In this document: piece by piece, positions 23,919-35,069 of the stretch
How the letters are laid out: every line of letters begins with the position of its first letter
How positions within the stretch are numbered: position 1 is the stretch's first letter
Assembly (NCBI GenBank): GCA_948567375.1
Contig: CAOYZS010000005.1
Coordinates: 744,001 to 808,000, forward strand
DNA: 64,000 nt
Source of the DNA: Lunularia cruciata
Lineage: Eukaryota; Streptophyta; Marchantiopsida; Lunulariales; Lunulariaceae
Direction: 5' to 3'
Program-made: the position numbers and the translations under genes
Notes under the pieces: generated by a model
What the model saw: the letters and a program-made list of their open reading frames with translations, nothing else
Told to the model about the DNA's origin: nothing
The model's database searches: none

Positions 23919-24590
23919 TCCACCAACACTCCTTGAGCAAGAACTCATGAGTATAGCCAATCTACTCCTGGAAATCAAGCTTGAAGTGATAGAGACATAG
24001 TTTGGAGACCAATATTGTCTCCATAACTCAATCTCCTCCAAATAAGCTCTCTTGAACTCATGGTAGTCATCCATCGGTGGAACCTCTAAATGCTGAAACA
24101 ACCCCTTCAATGCCATGAAGGGTGTAAACAAAGTCAGGTTTTGCATTTGCTACAAATCACACCAACTATCAAACTCTTGGATGAAGTCATCCAACTCAAT
24201 GATACCCACCATACTAGAGTAACACCTGGGGCCTTTGGAGGCCCTATAAATCTCATCCATGTCCCACAACAACAGTGTAGACACGCCAAATGCACTCTCA
24301 ATTGAATCAGTTCTTGTGTCAAACTCCAACTCAGAGTCAATCTCCTCCCTCATTGGGACCTGAGATATAGGCTGATACAGAGCGCCACTCCAAGTAAATC
24401 CACTACATACTATAGGGCTAACTCTGCTAGAATCCCCAAAGAACTCCGTCATGACAAAGTAACCGCAATTGCAACCACAAACTAGAACCACCAAACGTAA
24501 CCTCAAACCGCAACCACATGTACTCCACCAAGTGCCAACACCAACTAAACCCCACCAAGTGCCAAAACCCATGGAACACCACATACTAAT
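23919..24590 (-). pseudogene. Family B gag, N-terminal part
   Basis: Matches residues 1 to about 200 of the intact gag at 42252-43856: TEFFGDS, YQPISQVPxREEIDSELEFDT, GxIELDDFIQEFDSWCDL, then (after a stop near 24150) LTLFTPFMALKGLFQHLE and ELWRQYWSPNYVSIT. The frame is open for 144 codons (24584-24150). It is interrupted at 23919 by the E3 LTR in the Ser/Gly-rich linker. Confidence 0.8.
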
Positions 24591-25672
24591 GTAACTCTAA
24601 CTGAGATAAGTACACTAGGGGAAAAGACGACTTGTAATTTGCCATCACAACACGTACTCTCATGGTTTGCAAGTCATCACTTCCTACCTCACCAAGGAGA
24701 AACAAAGGTAGTCAGACTAGTCATCACTCCAGCCTCACTACCGAGAGCACACCAGAGCACCAATGCTCTAAAGTCAGGGCACCTCACACAAACATGGTGC
24801 ACAAACAAGAAGTAGAGAATGGAAGGAGTCCAATCACAAGAAATCTAAAAAAAAACCCTCCATATCATAAATCAACATGGGACTGACTCTACCACCATTT
24901 GGCATTTGATATAAGAGAAGTTTGTATCTACATCCTAAGCTACCAAGATCACCAAGAATGGGATCAAATTGCCTCTCCTAGTCAAAGCTACAAGTGTATA
25001 GATAATAGTGGCATAGTCACTAGGACAACAAGTGAGGGTGGACCAGTTGGCTAGAGCACCAATCTAGGAACAAGAGATCTAGGTGTCAAACCTGTTGCGC
25101 ACAATCTAGCAAGATGGGCAGATTTTGCCAAATAGTGACCAAGATCTACTCTAAACTAGCTAGCCTCATGCCAACAAGCTGGCTTGCTGGCCCTTTTAGG
25201 CCTTCATAGCCTCTCATAGCCCACAACCCTATGCTTAGAAGCCTCTAAACACCAAGTAAAGCCTTTCTTCTTGCCACTTTGAACCCTCTCCAAATCTAGC
25301 AAAACTCCTCCAAATCTGGCCAGAATTTGACATAAACCTAAATTTGGCTAACCGCCAAATCCTCCGCTAACTCTTCACTCAAGCAAAATTGAAAAATAAG
25401 GTTTCTCCAAATCATAAATTCACGAGGATAGGTTCATAACTCCACCTTCAATTTTACTTTTTGAGCCCAACTTGCAATAAATTGGTCATGTCTTCACCTC
25501 TTGAGCTCAAAATCACAATCATTCCTCAAAATTTGCTTCTTCTTTGTTTGAAAATTGGCCAACACTCCATCTCCCTTACTGCCAAATCTGCATCAAGCAA
25601 TGAGCTTCTGCACACTAGGGAAAAACTGAATTGTGATCAAGCTACCAACAATCCACCGAGCTTGGATACCAC
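24591..25672 (-). other. Family B leader between PBS and gag
   Basis: Non-coding leader of about 1.1 kb, homologous to 41057-42251 (there on the plus strand). It contains a tRNA-like segment in antisense (25031-25100, plus strand), a near-perfect palindrome (25170-25191) and short purine-rich repeats (about 25290-25340). No conserved protein frame is seen. The primer-binding candidate TGGTATCCAAGC reads on the minus strand from 25672. Confidence 0.65.
25031..25100 (+). other. tRNA-like (SINE-head-like) segment, copy 2
   Basis: Reads like a tRNA: the box A-like TGGACCAGTTGG, then a D-arm and anticodon-arm-like stretch, then the box B-like GTCAAACCT, about 45 bp apart. The same segment is in the other copy at 41724-41793 (opposite strand). 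It lies antisense to gag in the leader. Either a captured tRNA or SINE head, or convergence on tRNA-like structure. Confidence 0.45.
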
Positions 25673-26123
25673 TAACACTCATAGTTTCTGCACCCAATTT
25701 CCCTCTAACTTCACTTCTATTATGTACTCAGATTGTTTACAACACTTGAGTCAAGTCAAGTCAAGTCAACTCAGATCAGTATTTGATCTATCACTCTATA
25801 AACTGTGGACAACTAAGCACTGATTACAGTCAAGCCACACCCACTCTAGCTAAGAGAATCTAGGTGACGCTTGCTGGCCTTTGTCCACCATAGCCAGGAA
25901 CTCAAAGGCTCAACATCTGAGAAGAGCGCTCTCTTGAGCTGCACTTTGAAAGTATACCCCTGGACTCGAGCTAGGTCTAGGCCCCACCATGTAATCAATA
26001 TCCAAACACAAAATCTGACCATCGGAAAGTAGTCTATGAGATACTACTAAAATACCTCTAACTACTATCATTGCAACTCCAATGTCCAAGCAATCTACAT
26101 GTGACACTACAAATGGCATGACA
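25673..26123 (-). repeat. Family B 5' LTR, copy 2
   Basis: Minus strand TGTCATGCCATTTGTAG at 26123. It aligns through most of its length with 34793-34344 and 44424-44018. It contains a (TCAAG)n microrepeat at about 25747-25765. After CAATCTGAG (about 25730) it differs from the methyltransferase copy's 3' LTR, which has an unrelated 105-bp end there. The inner boundary is set by the putative PBS and is uncertain by tens of bases. Confidence 0.7.
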
Positions 26124-27559
26124 TGAGAGTGAAGGTGAAGATGAAGTCCAACAGTCAATTGATGAAGGAGAGGTAGAAGATGACAAGGAGTTCCATGTGG
26201 CAATTGATTGTATGGAAGGAGGAGATGGCCCTTGTTTGGAGTAACCCATAGAGGAGATGGACAAAGAACCAAAGAAAGTCATCCAGAAGAGAGTAAGATT
26301 GAAAAGGTTATTGCAAGCTGCACCTACAGGTCTTAGCCAAGTGAATGAAGAAGAAGCAAGCTCGGAAGGAAGGCATTGAAGAGTCGATGGAGGCAAAGTC
26401 CAAAGACCAAGACAAAGAAGAAGACTTTGATGGGGTGGAGTACTTGTCACAAATTGTGGGTTTGTTGTTGTTATTGTTGAACAAGAAGAGGAAGGAGATA
26501 TAGAAAGATCATCTAGAGGTGAAGAATGAGTTGTAGGTGATGAAGTATTTGATTGAAGAAGCAAGAGAATTGAAGGAGAGGGTAACCCAAAGGGAAGAAG
26601 AAGCTGAAGAACTTTGAGTGGAGGTAGTCTTAAGGAAGAAGACAATAGAGAATTTGCAAGAGAGTTTGATCAGTGAGGAAGAGAGATGAATGGTCAAGCC
26701 AAAGAGTTGAAGGAACAGAAAGTGTTGATCAAGAAGATGAAAAGTGAGGTAAATGAAGCTTGTATTGAAAGCATATATGTGAAGGTGATGGCGGCTGTGA
26801 TGGAGCAGGAGTTAGAGAGCCTGGAGAAGAGTGTGGTAGGGAAAGATCAAGCATGGTAGAGAAGGTTAGTGGTCTGACACCAAGAGGAAGAAAGATTGAG
26901 AATTCTGGTAATAAGTGCTAAGAGGCAAGTACTCAGTATGTGGAGGAGAAGAAGATGCTAGCAGCCGAGTACAAAGATGAGTTAAAGATGTATAGAGAAG
27001 ATATGAAGGTAGAACAATCTGAGGGTATGCATTAGAGTCGGTAGGAGAAGTTGTTGGGAGAATGAGAGCAGTGTTGAGCATAGAAACTGAAGGGAAGTTG
27101 GAGGAAGCAAGATTGCATGAACTGAAGTTGCTTGTGCAAGAAACTCGGAAGAGGAGAGCAAAGGATGTAGATATTAACAATCTTTTGATTTTTTTGAGAG
27201 AAAGAGTAGATAGGAAGATGATTGAGGTAGGAGATAATGTAAGTATGAGATTATACTTAGTCAATTTAGAGTTAAAGAGACTTTAGAGTAGTGTGAAGGA
27301 AGATAAAAAAAGTCCAAAGTAGTAGAAGTAGGAGTAGGAGTGCAAGTGTCTTTGGATCAGTTATCTAAGACATTAGAGAAGAGTGGGTCCAAAGATAAAG
27401 AGATGGAAAGGGTATCCATCAGTGAAATTATAGTTCAGGGTGAAGAAGTCATAGAAATAGTGAAGGCATTAGTAGAAGAAGATAGACCCAAAGAGAGAAG
27501 TGATAGGAGGATCATCAGATTTGGAGGCCTATGTCAATGTTGACATCAGATCAGAGTAA
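26124..27559 (+). pseudogene. ORF3 fragment, acidic and coiled-coil half
   Basis: Begins in the acidic segment (EGEDEVQQSIDEGEVEDDKEF, about 26130-26190), then EFHVAIDCMEGGDGPC, and continues through coiled coil (26700-27530; open blocks at 27062-27286 and 27340-27543). It ends at a TAA at 27557-27559. Many stops. The N-terminal half lies beyond the nested insertions to the left. Confidence 0.6.
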
Positions 27560-28369
27560 TGATAGTTTTGAGATCTGAAGAAGGAGATATGAAGAGGTGC
27601 ATTATCATTTTGGATTTGTAGGTTGGAAGAGTTGTTATAGAATGGTATAGTTGTTAGTTAACTATTGAGTGCTTTGCCTATTGAAAGGAGGAATTTACAA
27701 TCTTATGTTGCAATCTTATGTTGTTTAGTATTTTAAATTTCTAAAGATAGATAAAGCAAAGTGTTGTACCTCAATGCTCGTTGCTTGAGCTTAATTCTGA
27801 GTATCAAGCTTGTGTTTATGTTTGTGAGTGTTGGGAGAAATTTGAAGAGCAAGTCAATGAGCTTGTTGGATGTTGGATTCCACATTGCTGATCTTCATTC
27901 TATATGTTTGATCCTGAGTGAAGTGCAATCAAAGCAATGCCTTAATAGATCTGAGAGGAATTGTAATGTGATAGTATTCTACATTTGTGAGTGCAGTGTG
28001 AGTTTGATGTGAAGCAATTTTGATCAAGGAAGTTGTGCCTTCAATGGAAAGGTGGAATGCAATTCTAAGATGAGATCATTTTGTTGTGAAGTAGCAGTCT
28101 TATAGAGAATCTGAATCATCACATCGTAAGTTGTTTGGAAAGATCTGATAGTATTGTGATTATGGAGTGTTAATTTGTGACAAGACTAAAAATTAGTGCT
28201 TGTTACTCTTGTCCAAGTGTGGTTTCTACTTGAGAGATTAAAGACACAATCAAGAAGAATTGAAGTGTTACTATTTACTTCATATTTGACCATTTTTGAC
28301 TCATATCTCTATGAGAACAAAATCTATTTACCTGATTACCACAAAAGTGATACTTGTTGGTTTGTCACA
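26124..28369 (+). repeat. Family A LTR, 3' two-thirds (host of family B copy 2)
   Basis: Starts inside ORF3 at the edge of the family B insertion and ends with GGTTTGTCACA at 28369. It includes the ORF3 C-terminal half, a degraded promoter box (CCTATTGAAAGG, about 27678) and the tail. No PBS follows at 28370, so it may be a solo LTR. Confidence 0.75.
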
Positions 28370-29190
28370 TCACACCAGCCCTAGATCCCACTATGGCTCT
28401 CAATTGGTTCAAAGATGGATTATTTGAAGTCATATCTCAAGGACAAGAGAGCCCCCAAGAGGAACACAAGAGAAGAAACACAAGGCTTTAGCCCTCTTGA
28501 TCTTCTTACCCTAAGAGGCATCTCATCTGAGCTTTCTTTCTCTTTGCTACTAGCCTTGCTTTGCTTGGTTCTACAATTGCAATTTGCACACTTCTCTTTG
28601 ATCTTATCCCTTTCTGAAACCCCAACTTTGTTTGACTTCTTGGGTGTCTTCAATCTCTATCTATGGGGATTCTAGACAAGGAACATCTCCTTGTCCCATG
28701 TGGTCAATCACAACATGGAACTCCCAATCATCTTTGTCAACATCATCCTCTCCTTGTTGTTGAACTTTAGGTTCATCCTCACTTCCACTGCTCAACTCTT
28801 CACTCCGTAGCGTGAGCTTCCTCTTTGCCCAAGCCTTCTTAATTATACTCAAGTTCTCCTTTTGATTCTTCTACTCTTGATGACTCATCAATCACTACAA
28901 TGTCATGCTTTGGGTCTACAATTCTTGTACTTTCTTGGTTGATAAACCCAAAAGAACATTGTTATGTTGTCTTTGCATCGGATCAATCTCCCAAGACAAA
29001 GATTCCTTACATCAAGTTCCTCTTGACAAGTCTAATCCAAGTTCTTCTTTCTTGGCACAAAGTAAATTTACTTTGGGTTCAACCCAATGACACAATTCTC
29101 CTTCTTTTGTCACCATTTGGGTTTAATATGACTTCTACTGTACACTTCTTCTTCAAAGTATAACAAAACCAAAAAAATGAGGGTATCACA
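28370..29190 (-). repeat. Family A LTR remnant with internal deletions
   Basis: The minus-strand LTR start (TGTGATACCCTCATTTTTTTGG) is at 29190. The spacer and a short piece of ORF3 follow (acidic part 28852-28661 with LTLRSEELSSGSEDEPKVQQ; then 28653-28420 with SSDEMPLRVRRSR). The whole globular half of ORF3 is deleted near 28880. The sequence between 28370 and about 28445 is not clearly assigned. Confidence 0.6.
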
Positions 29191-29858
29191 GTTGATCCTT
29201 GTCCTATCTGGTTGGTCAAATAGGTTTGACTAGAGAGAATCTTTGGGGAATCTTCTTGTAGGAAGCTTAGAATAGCATGGGTGATATACCATTCTAAAGC
29301 TCTTGATGAGACAAACATGGGGGGAAGAAATACAATGCCTTGATTCTTAAAGGGGGAATCTTGAATTATCAAGGCATAATTCATCCATTATGGCCTCCAA
29401 AAAATTGCTCTAAAGTTTTCATGGTGTTTTCAAAATCTACCATATTAGTGGAAGTACTCTTTTGGTGGGACCTTTATCTGATCTACTTAGACCATCATAT
29501 ATAATATCCTTCTAGATATCACCAAGCCAATTTCCACCTCTAGATAATGGTATTACACTTGTGGACATCCAAAAATTCCTCATCTATAATAAAGCTACTA
29601 TGAAAGCTCAATCACAATGTTGGACTCAAGCTAACAAGTAGGACATGGCCTTATTGGATCCTTGCTCTATAATACTAGGTTTCAAAAGAAATGTAATGCA
29701 TAACCCCTATGTTGCTACTTAAGGATTCTTGCAACCTGACTACTTCAATGGAGGTAATTCTTTACCGGCTCACTATGCAACATCTCAGCTAGTGCCCCCA
29801 TATGAAAAAGTGTCCATAGCCATACCAATCTCCATAGTGCCACTTGTAGCTACCTTAG
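29191..29858. other. Unidentified sequence left of solo LTR
   Basis: No match to family A or B seen. A minus-strand frame at 29384-29079 partly overlaps it and contains SSRALEWYITHAILSFLQE, which has a faint gag-like look, but it runs across the LTR boundary and is not supported as a gene. It would be continuous with 33225-33972 before the solo LTR inserted. Confidence 0.4.
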
Positions 29859-32800
29859 TGTGACAACCCGGCAAATATCAATTTTGCGGTAATCGGGTAA
29901 GTAAAGTTTGTTCCTGTAGAGATACGAGTCAGAAATGTCCAAATACAAAGTCAAACAGTAACATGTAGTTCTTCTTGGTTGCCTCTTTAATCTCTCAAGT
30001 AGAAACCACACCCAAAAGAGAGTAACAAGCACTGACTCGTAGTCTTGTCACGAATTTACACTCCTTAATCACAAATCCTTCAATTTTTTCCAAACTATCT
30101 TGATTGTGATGATTAAGGCTCTCCCAAAAATGGCACTTCACTGCAAAATGACTTCGCCTCAAAATTGTGTTCCATCCCTCCATTGAAGGCACAACTTCCT
30201 TGATCAAAATTGATTCACATCAACCTTGCATTGCACTCACAAATGCAGAATACTACCAACACTACAATTCCTCTCAGATCTATCAAGGCATTGCTTTGAC
30301 TGCACTTCACTCAGGATCAAACACACCGAATGAACATCAAGGCTGTGGAATCCAACATCCAACAAGCACCTTGACTTGCACTTTGAATTTCTCCAAACAC
30401 TCACAAACACAATTACAAAGTTGATACTCGGAATCAAGCTCAAGCGATGAGCACTGCTTCACAGCAGTTCGCTTTATCTATTCTCAGAAATAATGAGCAC
30501 TAAACAACAATTGACTGCGAATGCCACTCTTAAGTAGTGAATCAATTGACAGTTCTAACAACTATACCGTTTCTACAACAACCTTTCAACCAACAACCTA
30601 AACCCTAAACCCTCAATTTAATCAACAAGGCATTCATCTCAGTGTCTTTTGCCTATCTTCGCCTCGTCTCCTGCACCAGCAACTTCAACTCGTGCAGTCT
30701 TGCTTCTTCAATTCAAACGCTGGCCTCTGTACTTAACATCGCGTTCATTTGGAGAACAATCTCCTTCAATGGCTCCACTCTGGTTTTCCTTTCATGCTCT
30801 CGACTCCGCTTCAAATTCGGCTTTCACCGTCTCCTTCTGCACAACCTTCTCCTCCTGAGTACAAAGTAACTCTCGTAATTTCTCTTCTTCTCTATATCAC
30901 GCAGCCAACTCTCTTTGCCAGAGTTGCTTCTTCTCTTCCATACTCTCCCTCACTCTATCAATCTCCTGCTCCTTCTCTGCTATCCTTGCCATAGCATGGA
31001 TAATTTCTACTCTTGAATCAGCAAATTGCTGCTTCAAGATCTCATATTCAGCGACTTGTCTTTCCCTTGCTATGTCACTCTTCCTCGCAAGATCCTCTCG
31101 ATAGTTCACTTCCCTCTTCAGGTCTTCAACTACCTAACTTCTCTCTACTGCCTCCGCTCGCAATACTTCTCTCTCCTCCTCACCTCGGGTTATACTTCTC
31201 TTCAACTCTGAGTTCTCTTCTTCTAATCTCAATACGACCTGCAAAATAGTCTTCACCTCTGGACAAGTCTACTGCATTTCTCTCTTCTTGTGCTCCAACT
31301 TCACCAGCAATGGACACACAATTTCCTGCAGGTACTCCACTCCGTTCCTCGCACCCACTTCTTCCTACAGAGACATCTCCTTCCTTACCTCTTCTTCACC
31401 CGATACTCGCCTTCTCCGCTGCAATCTTTGTATTGGGATTGAGGCTTTGCTTCTCAAGCTTTCTCCTACTTCTTCCTTCACTTTACTCGGCCCCACTTCA
31501 CACTTTGCCTTATGTCTTGAGCGAACCCCTTGCTGTACTGCGATTTTCTTCTCTTCTGGCACCGGTACTTCGTCTTCCAATGGCAAATTGTCTTCGGCCT
31601 CCAACTCGGCTGGCACTTCTTCTTCTTCTTTGTTAGCCGCTGGCACCGATGTCATCTCTCCCCCTTCTTCACTGTCACTGCTCATATCTCCGCTCTGTAG
31701 TGTCAGCTCAGGTTCCTCCTCATGTTCTGAGTCTTCCATCTTGAGCTCGGCCTCGCCTTCTGAGTCTTCATCTTCCGACTCAATTACCACCATACTTTGC
31801 CTCGAGTTACTTTGCTGCATCTTCCGAGGTTTCTTGCTGTCTTCGGCTTCTCCTTGCCGACTCCTCTTCTTCGTTGGGGTACTCACTATGACCTCCACGT
31901 TCTTCCCTGTCTTCGCGTAGTAGTCGTCCGTGCTCCGGATTTGGAGAATGTACTGCTGCTCCTCGACATCGACCTCTTTTTGCACATCAAGATGGAAATG
32001 CGACACCATCTGAGTCCGCTCCGCCGAGTTCAGTAAATTGAGCCCGAGGTAGAAGTGTGCTGCAAACAGCACGATGTAGTGTGGAGGTGATTTATCCCGC
32101 AAATTCCACACCATCTGCCTCGTTCTCCCGTGAAAACACCTCGCCCAATTGATAGGTTCTCCAGCAAACAACTTATGGAAGAACACCGCTTGGTGTTTCA
32201 TCACATAAGTCGTTCTCTCCGGCTTCAAGATTGCCATGAGAGCACTCACGATCCCTCTCTTCACTGGATCCTTGTAACTCTCAACTTTGTACCCATTCTT
32301 TGTTCTTTTCAACGAGAAGGCATCTCTCACCTCCTGCGTCTCTTGAGCTATCTCTCCTTTCCCCAAGAACGTGGCTCCTTGCTCCGAGCATGCCTCCTTC
32401 CCGAGTACGAGTCTCCAATCCGACTCTATCCAGCGAGCTAGATTTCCTCTCTTCCCTTCTTCCTCTGGTCCATCGAGACACTTACTCTCGATGATTTATG
32501 TCATGAGTCCTGGAAAACTCACGTTCCAGTTCCATGCCAGAAATGTGATCCAAAGTCGGCTCAAGACTTCGATCCGCGCTATCACATCTAACCTCCAAAT
32601 CGCATGATTTCTCACTGTGAATTCGGAGTTCTTCTTCCCTCCTCCCATCTCTTCTACCTTCTCACTTTCTCTTGATTTCACTCTCGTGACTTCTCCCTTG
32701 TGCACTAACACGATCCCAACTCTATTTCCCTTTCCACAATCACCTGCAAGACGACTTCTCAACGGCGAAGGAAAATTACTTGACATTTTGTCGTTGCAGT

Positions 32801-33219
32801 TTCAATTTTTATAGAGTTGCGCTTCTTTGTCTTTTGTCACTTCGAGTTTCTATCAAGAAATCACACCTCCGGCATGCACCTGTCACTCTCAATAAACCTT
32901 TGCACGTATGGGCCGCTAGTTTTCAAACGGCCCCTTCTTGAATTCCTCACCCCGATGAAAGGTTGTTAGACTGTCTTTGCCTCGGGTTGAGCTCCCCTCG
33001 ATACGAAGACAATTTACTTCGGGTTGTATGCTAACAGGGCATTTCCAAGTACTTCGCCTTATGACCCGAAGTCACTTTACTTCAGGTTTCATCCCGAAGA
33101 CTCTTTTCTTTGCTTTCTTCACTTTCTTTGGTTTCTTCGGCCATACCGGCGCAATCCGACTTCTCTATACACTTCTTCTCATTTCTTTTGAAAAAAAACA
33201 AAAAAATGTGGGCACCACA
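29859..33219 (-). repeat. Solo LTR of family A, 3361 bp, 5-bp TSD CTTAG
   Basis: On the minus strand it starts TGTGGTGCCCACA (33219) and ends GGGTTGTCACA (29859). It is flanked on both sides by CTTAG (29854-29858 and 33220-33224). Perfect TG...CA ends and an exact 5-bp target duplication define the whole unit as one LTR, although it contains a coding region of more than 2 kb. Part of the C-terminal ORF3 and its junction to the promoter region is deleted near 30612. Confidence 0.93.
30612..32786 (-). pseudogene. ORF3 (LTR-encoded protein), best globular half
   Basis: Met at 32786 (SSNFPSPLRSRLAGD). One frame runs from 32786 to 31365, broken only by one TAA near 32496. The segment of 333 codons (32366-31365) carries the whole conserved half. 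This includes NGYKVESYKDPVKRGIVSAL and ILKPERTTYVMKHQAVFF, then the FAGEPINWARCF block. FAAHFYLGLNLLNSAE and HFHLDVQKEVDVEEQQYILQI follow, and a DDYYAKTGK motif. After these come basic patches and two acidic stretches (SEDEDSEGEAE; AEDNLPLEDEVP). The coiled coil follows from 31320 to 30650 with three or more stops, some of which are CAG-to-TAG or CGA-to-TGA compared with the 7509-10069 copy. No membrane span or known catalytic motif is seen. Confidence 0.78.
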
Positions 33220-33224
33220 CTTAG

Positions 33225-33972
33225 CTCAATTAGGACTACTAGTACCCATAGCTACCAATCTTATGGCCACATAGATCAATAGATAGATAGATGATATCTT
33301 TGTAAAGTTAGAATAATTAGAGAACCTTCACCTTGCATAATAACCTCAAGCAAGGAATGTGGTAAACATTTTTACTAGGAAAGACATCTCTTGTATACAT
33401 TGCTTGTATGGGGACACACTAATACTCATTGTGCTACTATAGATATTCCAAATTTATTTATGCACTATGAAAGGTATGGACATGCAATAGCCAACTATAG
33501 ACACTTCAATGGCATCAAGAACTAAATGAAGAAAGAGCATACCCCTTGGACACTAACTTGCATCATAATAATATCAATAGTTGTGGGACTCATCCTTTTG
33601 AAGAGGAAATGGACAAGTTAGAGGATCTCTTAGACTCAAAATACATTATCATAGTGCAAAGAAAATCAGTATGGCAACCAATGCCCAAACAAGCCTACTT
33701 GTTTCAAATCCGAATCCAGAGCACATACCATGGCCCAATGTTTAGATTTAAGAACTTCATAACTCAAGCATGAGGCACTCCCATACCAAAGAAAGCACAA
33801 AATCATGTTGGTCCTAATGAGAACATGCATTTCATCACCATAAAGGAAGGATCCACTACAAGAGAGGCCCTTCTAAATGGCATAGGTGTTGTTACAAAGG
33901 CAAATGTGTTTCTCACAACATGATCTCACACTTATGAACCACCTTCTTAAGCAGCAGGTCTAATATAAAATA
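33225..33972. other. Unidentified sequence right of solo LTR
   Basis: A plus-strand frame of 75 codons (33546-33773) is the longest; it has no motif I recognise. Continuous with 29191-29858 before the solo LTR insertion. No repeat family assigned. Confidence 0.35.
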
Positions 33973-34190
33973 TGTGACAACCCAACAAGTATCACTTTTG
34001 TAGTAATCAACAAGTAATCAACAATTCATTTCCATAGAGATAGGAGTCAGAAATGGTCAAATACAAAGTAAAATAGTAACCAAACAGTTCTTCTTGACTT
34101 TTTCTTTAATCTCTTGAGTAGAAACCACACTAAAAAGAGAGTAACAAGTGCTCAACTTGCAATCTTGTCATATATTGAAGAAAGCTCAAA
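33973..34190 (-). repeat. Family A LTR 3'-end fragment
   Basis: The plus strand begins TGTGACAACCCAACAAGTATC at 33973, the reverse complement of the family A LTR terminus. It continues for about 215 bp and then breaks off into plus-strand ORF3 sequence near 34190. Confidence 0.7.
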
Positions 34191-34238
34191 GGTATTGCCC
34201 TTGAAGGTATGAAGATTGTGAGTTTAGGATAAGGTACT
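34191..34238 (+). repeat. E5 5' LTR fragment left of methyltransferase element
   Basis: A short piece of plus-strand ORF3 (GAAGAAAGCTCAAAGG and following) aligns with about 19715-19785. It resumes at 44429 after the methyltransferase element. The last four bases, TACT (34235-34238), are repeated at 44425-44428. Confidence 0.65.
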
Positions 34239-34793
34239 TGTCGTGCGTATATACATCGCTACACAACATACATCGCTGTCAACATCATACACTATAAAAG
34301 CACAACTCACACATGAGTCATACATAGACTCTAAAGTGCCACAATAATCAGATTGCTTAACAATTCAACTCAACTCAACTCAGATCAGTACTTGATCTGT
34401 CACTCTATAAACTGCCAACAACTGGGCACTGATTACAGTCAAGCCACACCCACTCAAGCATAGAGAATCCAGGTGACGCTCACCGGCCTCTGTCCACCAT
34501 AGCCAGGAACTCGAAGGCTCAACATCAGAGAAGTGAGCTCTCTGGAGCTCACCTTCAAAACTATACCCCTTGGACTTGAGCTAGCCCTAAAACCCTAACG
34601 GTCCCGCTGACGGCACACTTGACGGTGCAAACGGTGCAAAGTGACGGTGGGCCCCACCGTGAAGTCAGTACCCCAAACACAAAATCTAACCATCGGAAAG
34701 TAGTCCCTGAGAAACTGCTAGAATAACTCTAACTACCATCACTGGAACTCCAGTGTCCGAGCATCTAGATGCGGAACTACAAATGGCGTGAGA
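34239..34793 (-). repeat. Family B 3' LTR (555 bp)
   Basis: Matches the 5' LTR (44424-44018) from TCTCACGCC at 34793 onward and extends past it to GCACGACA at 34239. The final 105 bp (34239-34343) are repeated at 34796-34900. A small CAACT-type microrepeat lies at 34361-34385. The first two terminal bases differ from the expected TG (TC instead). Confidence 0.75.
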
Positions 34794-34795
34794 GC

Positions 34796-34900
34796 TGTCG
34801 TGCGTATATACATCGCTACACAACATACATCGCTGTCAACATCATACACTATAAAAGCACAACTCACACATAAGTCATACATAGACTCTAAAGTGCCACA
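34796..34900 (-). repeat. 105-bp direct copy of the LTR end, next to the PPT
   Basis: Near-identical to 34239-34343 (one difference seen: TAAGTC versus TGAGTC). Reads TGTGGCAC to ACGACA on the minus strand, so it has TG...CA ends of its own, and the polypurine tract lies directly before it. It may be a remnant of a tandem LTR or the true LTR edge. Confidence 0.7.
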
Positions 34901-34912
34901 ATTGCCCCCCTA
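34901..34912 (-). other. Family B polypurine tract
   Basis: Minus strand CTAGGGGGGCAAT directly before the TGTGGCAC repeat at 34900. Six consecutive G in a purine run fits a PPT. Confidence 0.6.
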
Positions 34913-35069
34913 GCTGGCGGTTAGGTCCCTCTAACTCCAGATAGCCATCTACTCTAAGTATATGGTATACCCTCTAATGGGCAAAGATCAGGAGGCCGGG
35001 TGCTATGGAGCCCCATCGTTAGTCGCCTGTCTGCAATCTATACCATATAAAGAATGAACTAGCTATAGG

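Larger units (their letters stand above)
23919..26123 (-). mobile_element. Family B element, second copy: 5' LTR, leader and gag start
   Basis: On the minus strand: 5' LTR (26123 to about 25673), putative PBS, an untranslated leader of about 1.1 kb and the first two-fifths of gag, cut at 23919 by the E3 insertion. It matches the methyltransferase element's LTR (44424-44018) and its leader and gag (41011-42840). In this copy LTR, leader and gag all have the same orientation, which gives the ancestral arrangement. The element is inserted in a plus-strand family A LTR that continues at 26124. Confidence 0.85.

Noticed and set aside
25031-25100. A functional tRNA gene
   Set aside because: Arms pair imperfectly, the two copies differ in stem positions, and both lie at the same place in a retroelement leader; a tRNA-derived or tRNA-like remnant is more likely.
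29079-29384. Short gag-like frame
   Set aside because: It runs across the LTR start at 29190 and matches no other copy in the window; no support as a gene.
30595-30612. Telomeric repeat (two CCCTAAA units)
   Set aside because: Only two units, inside a solo LTR next to a deletion junction; too short to mean an interstitial telomere.
34239-34900. A small TRIM element with 105-bp terminal repeats
   Set aside because: The middle part is the body of the family B LTR, found also at 44016-44424 and 25673-26123. The target duplication TACT pairs 34235 with 44425, not with the base after 34900.
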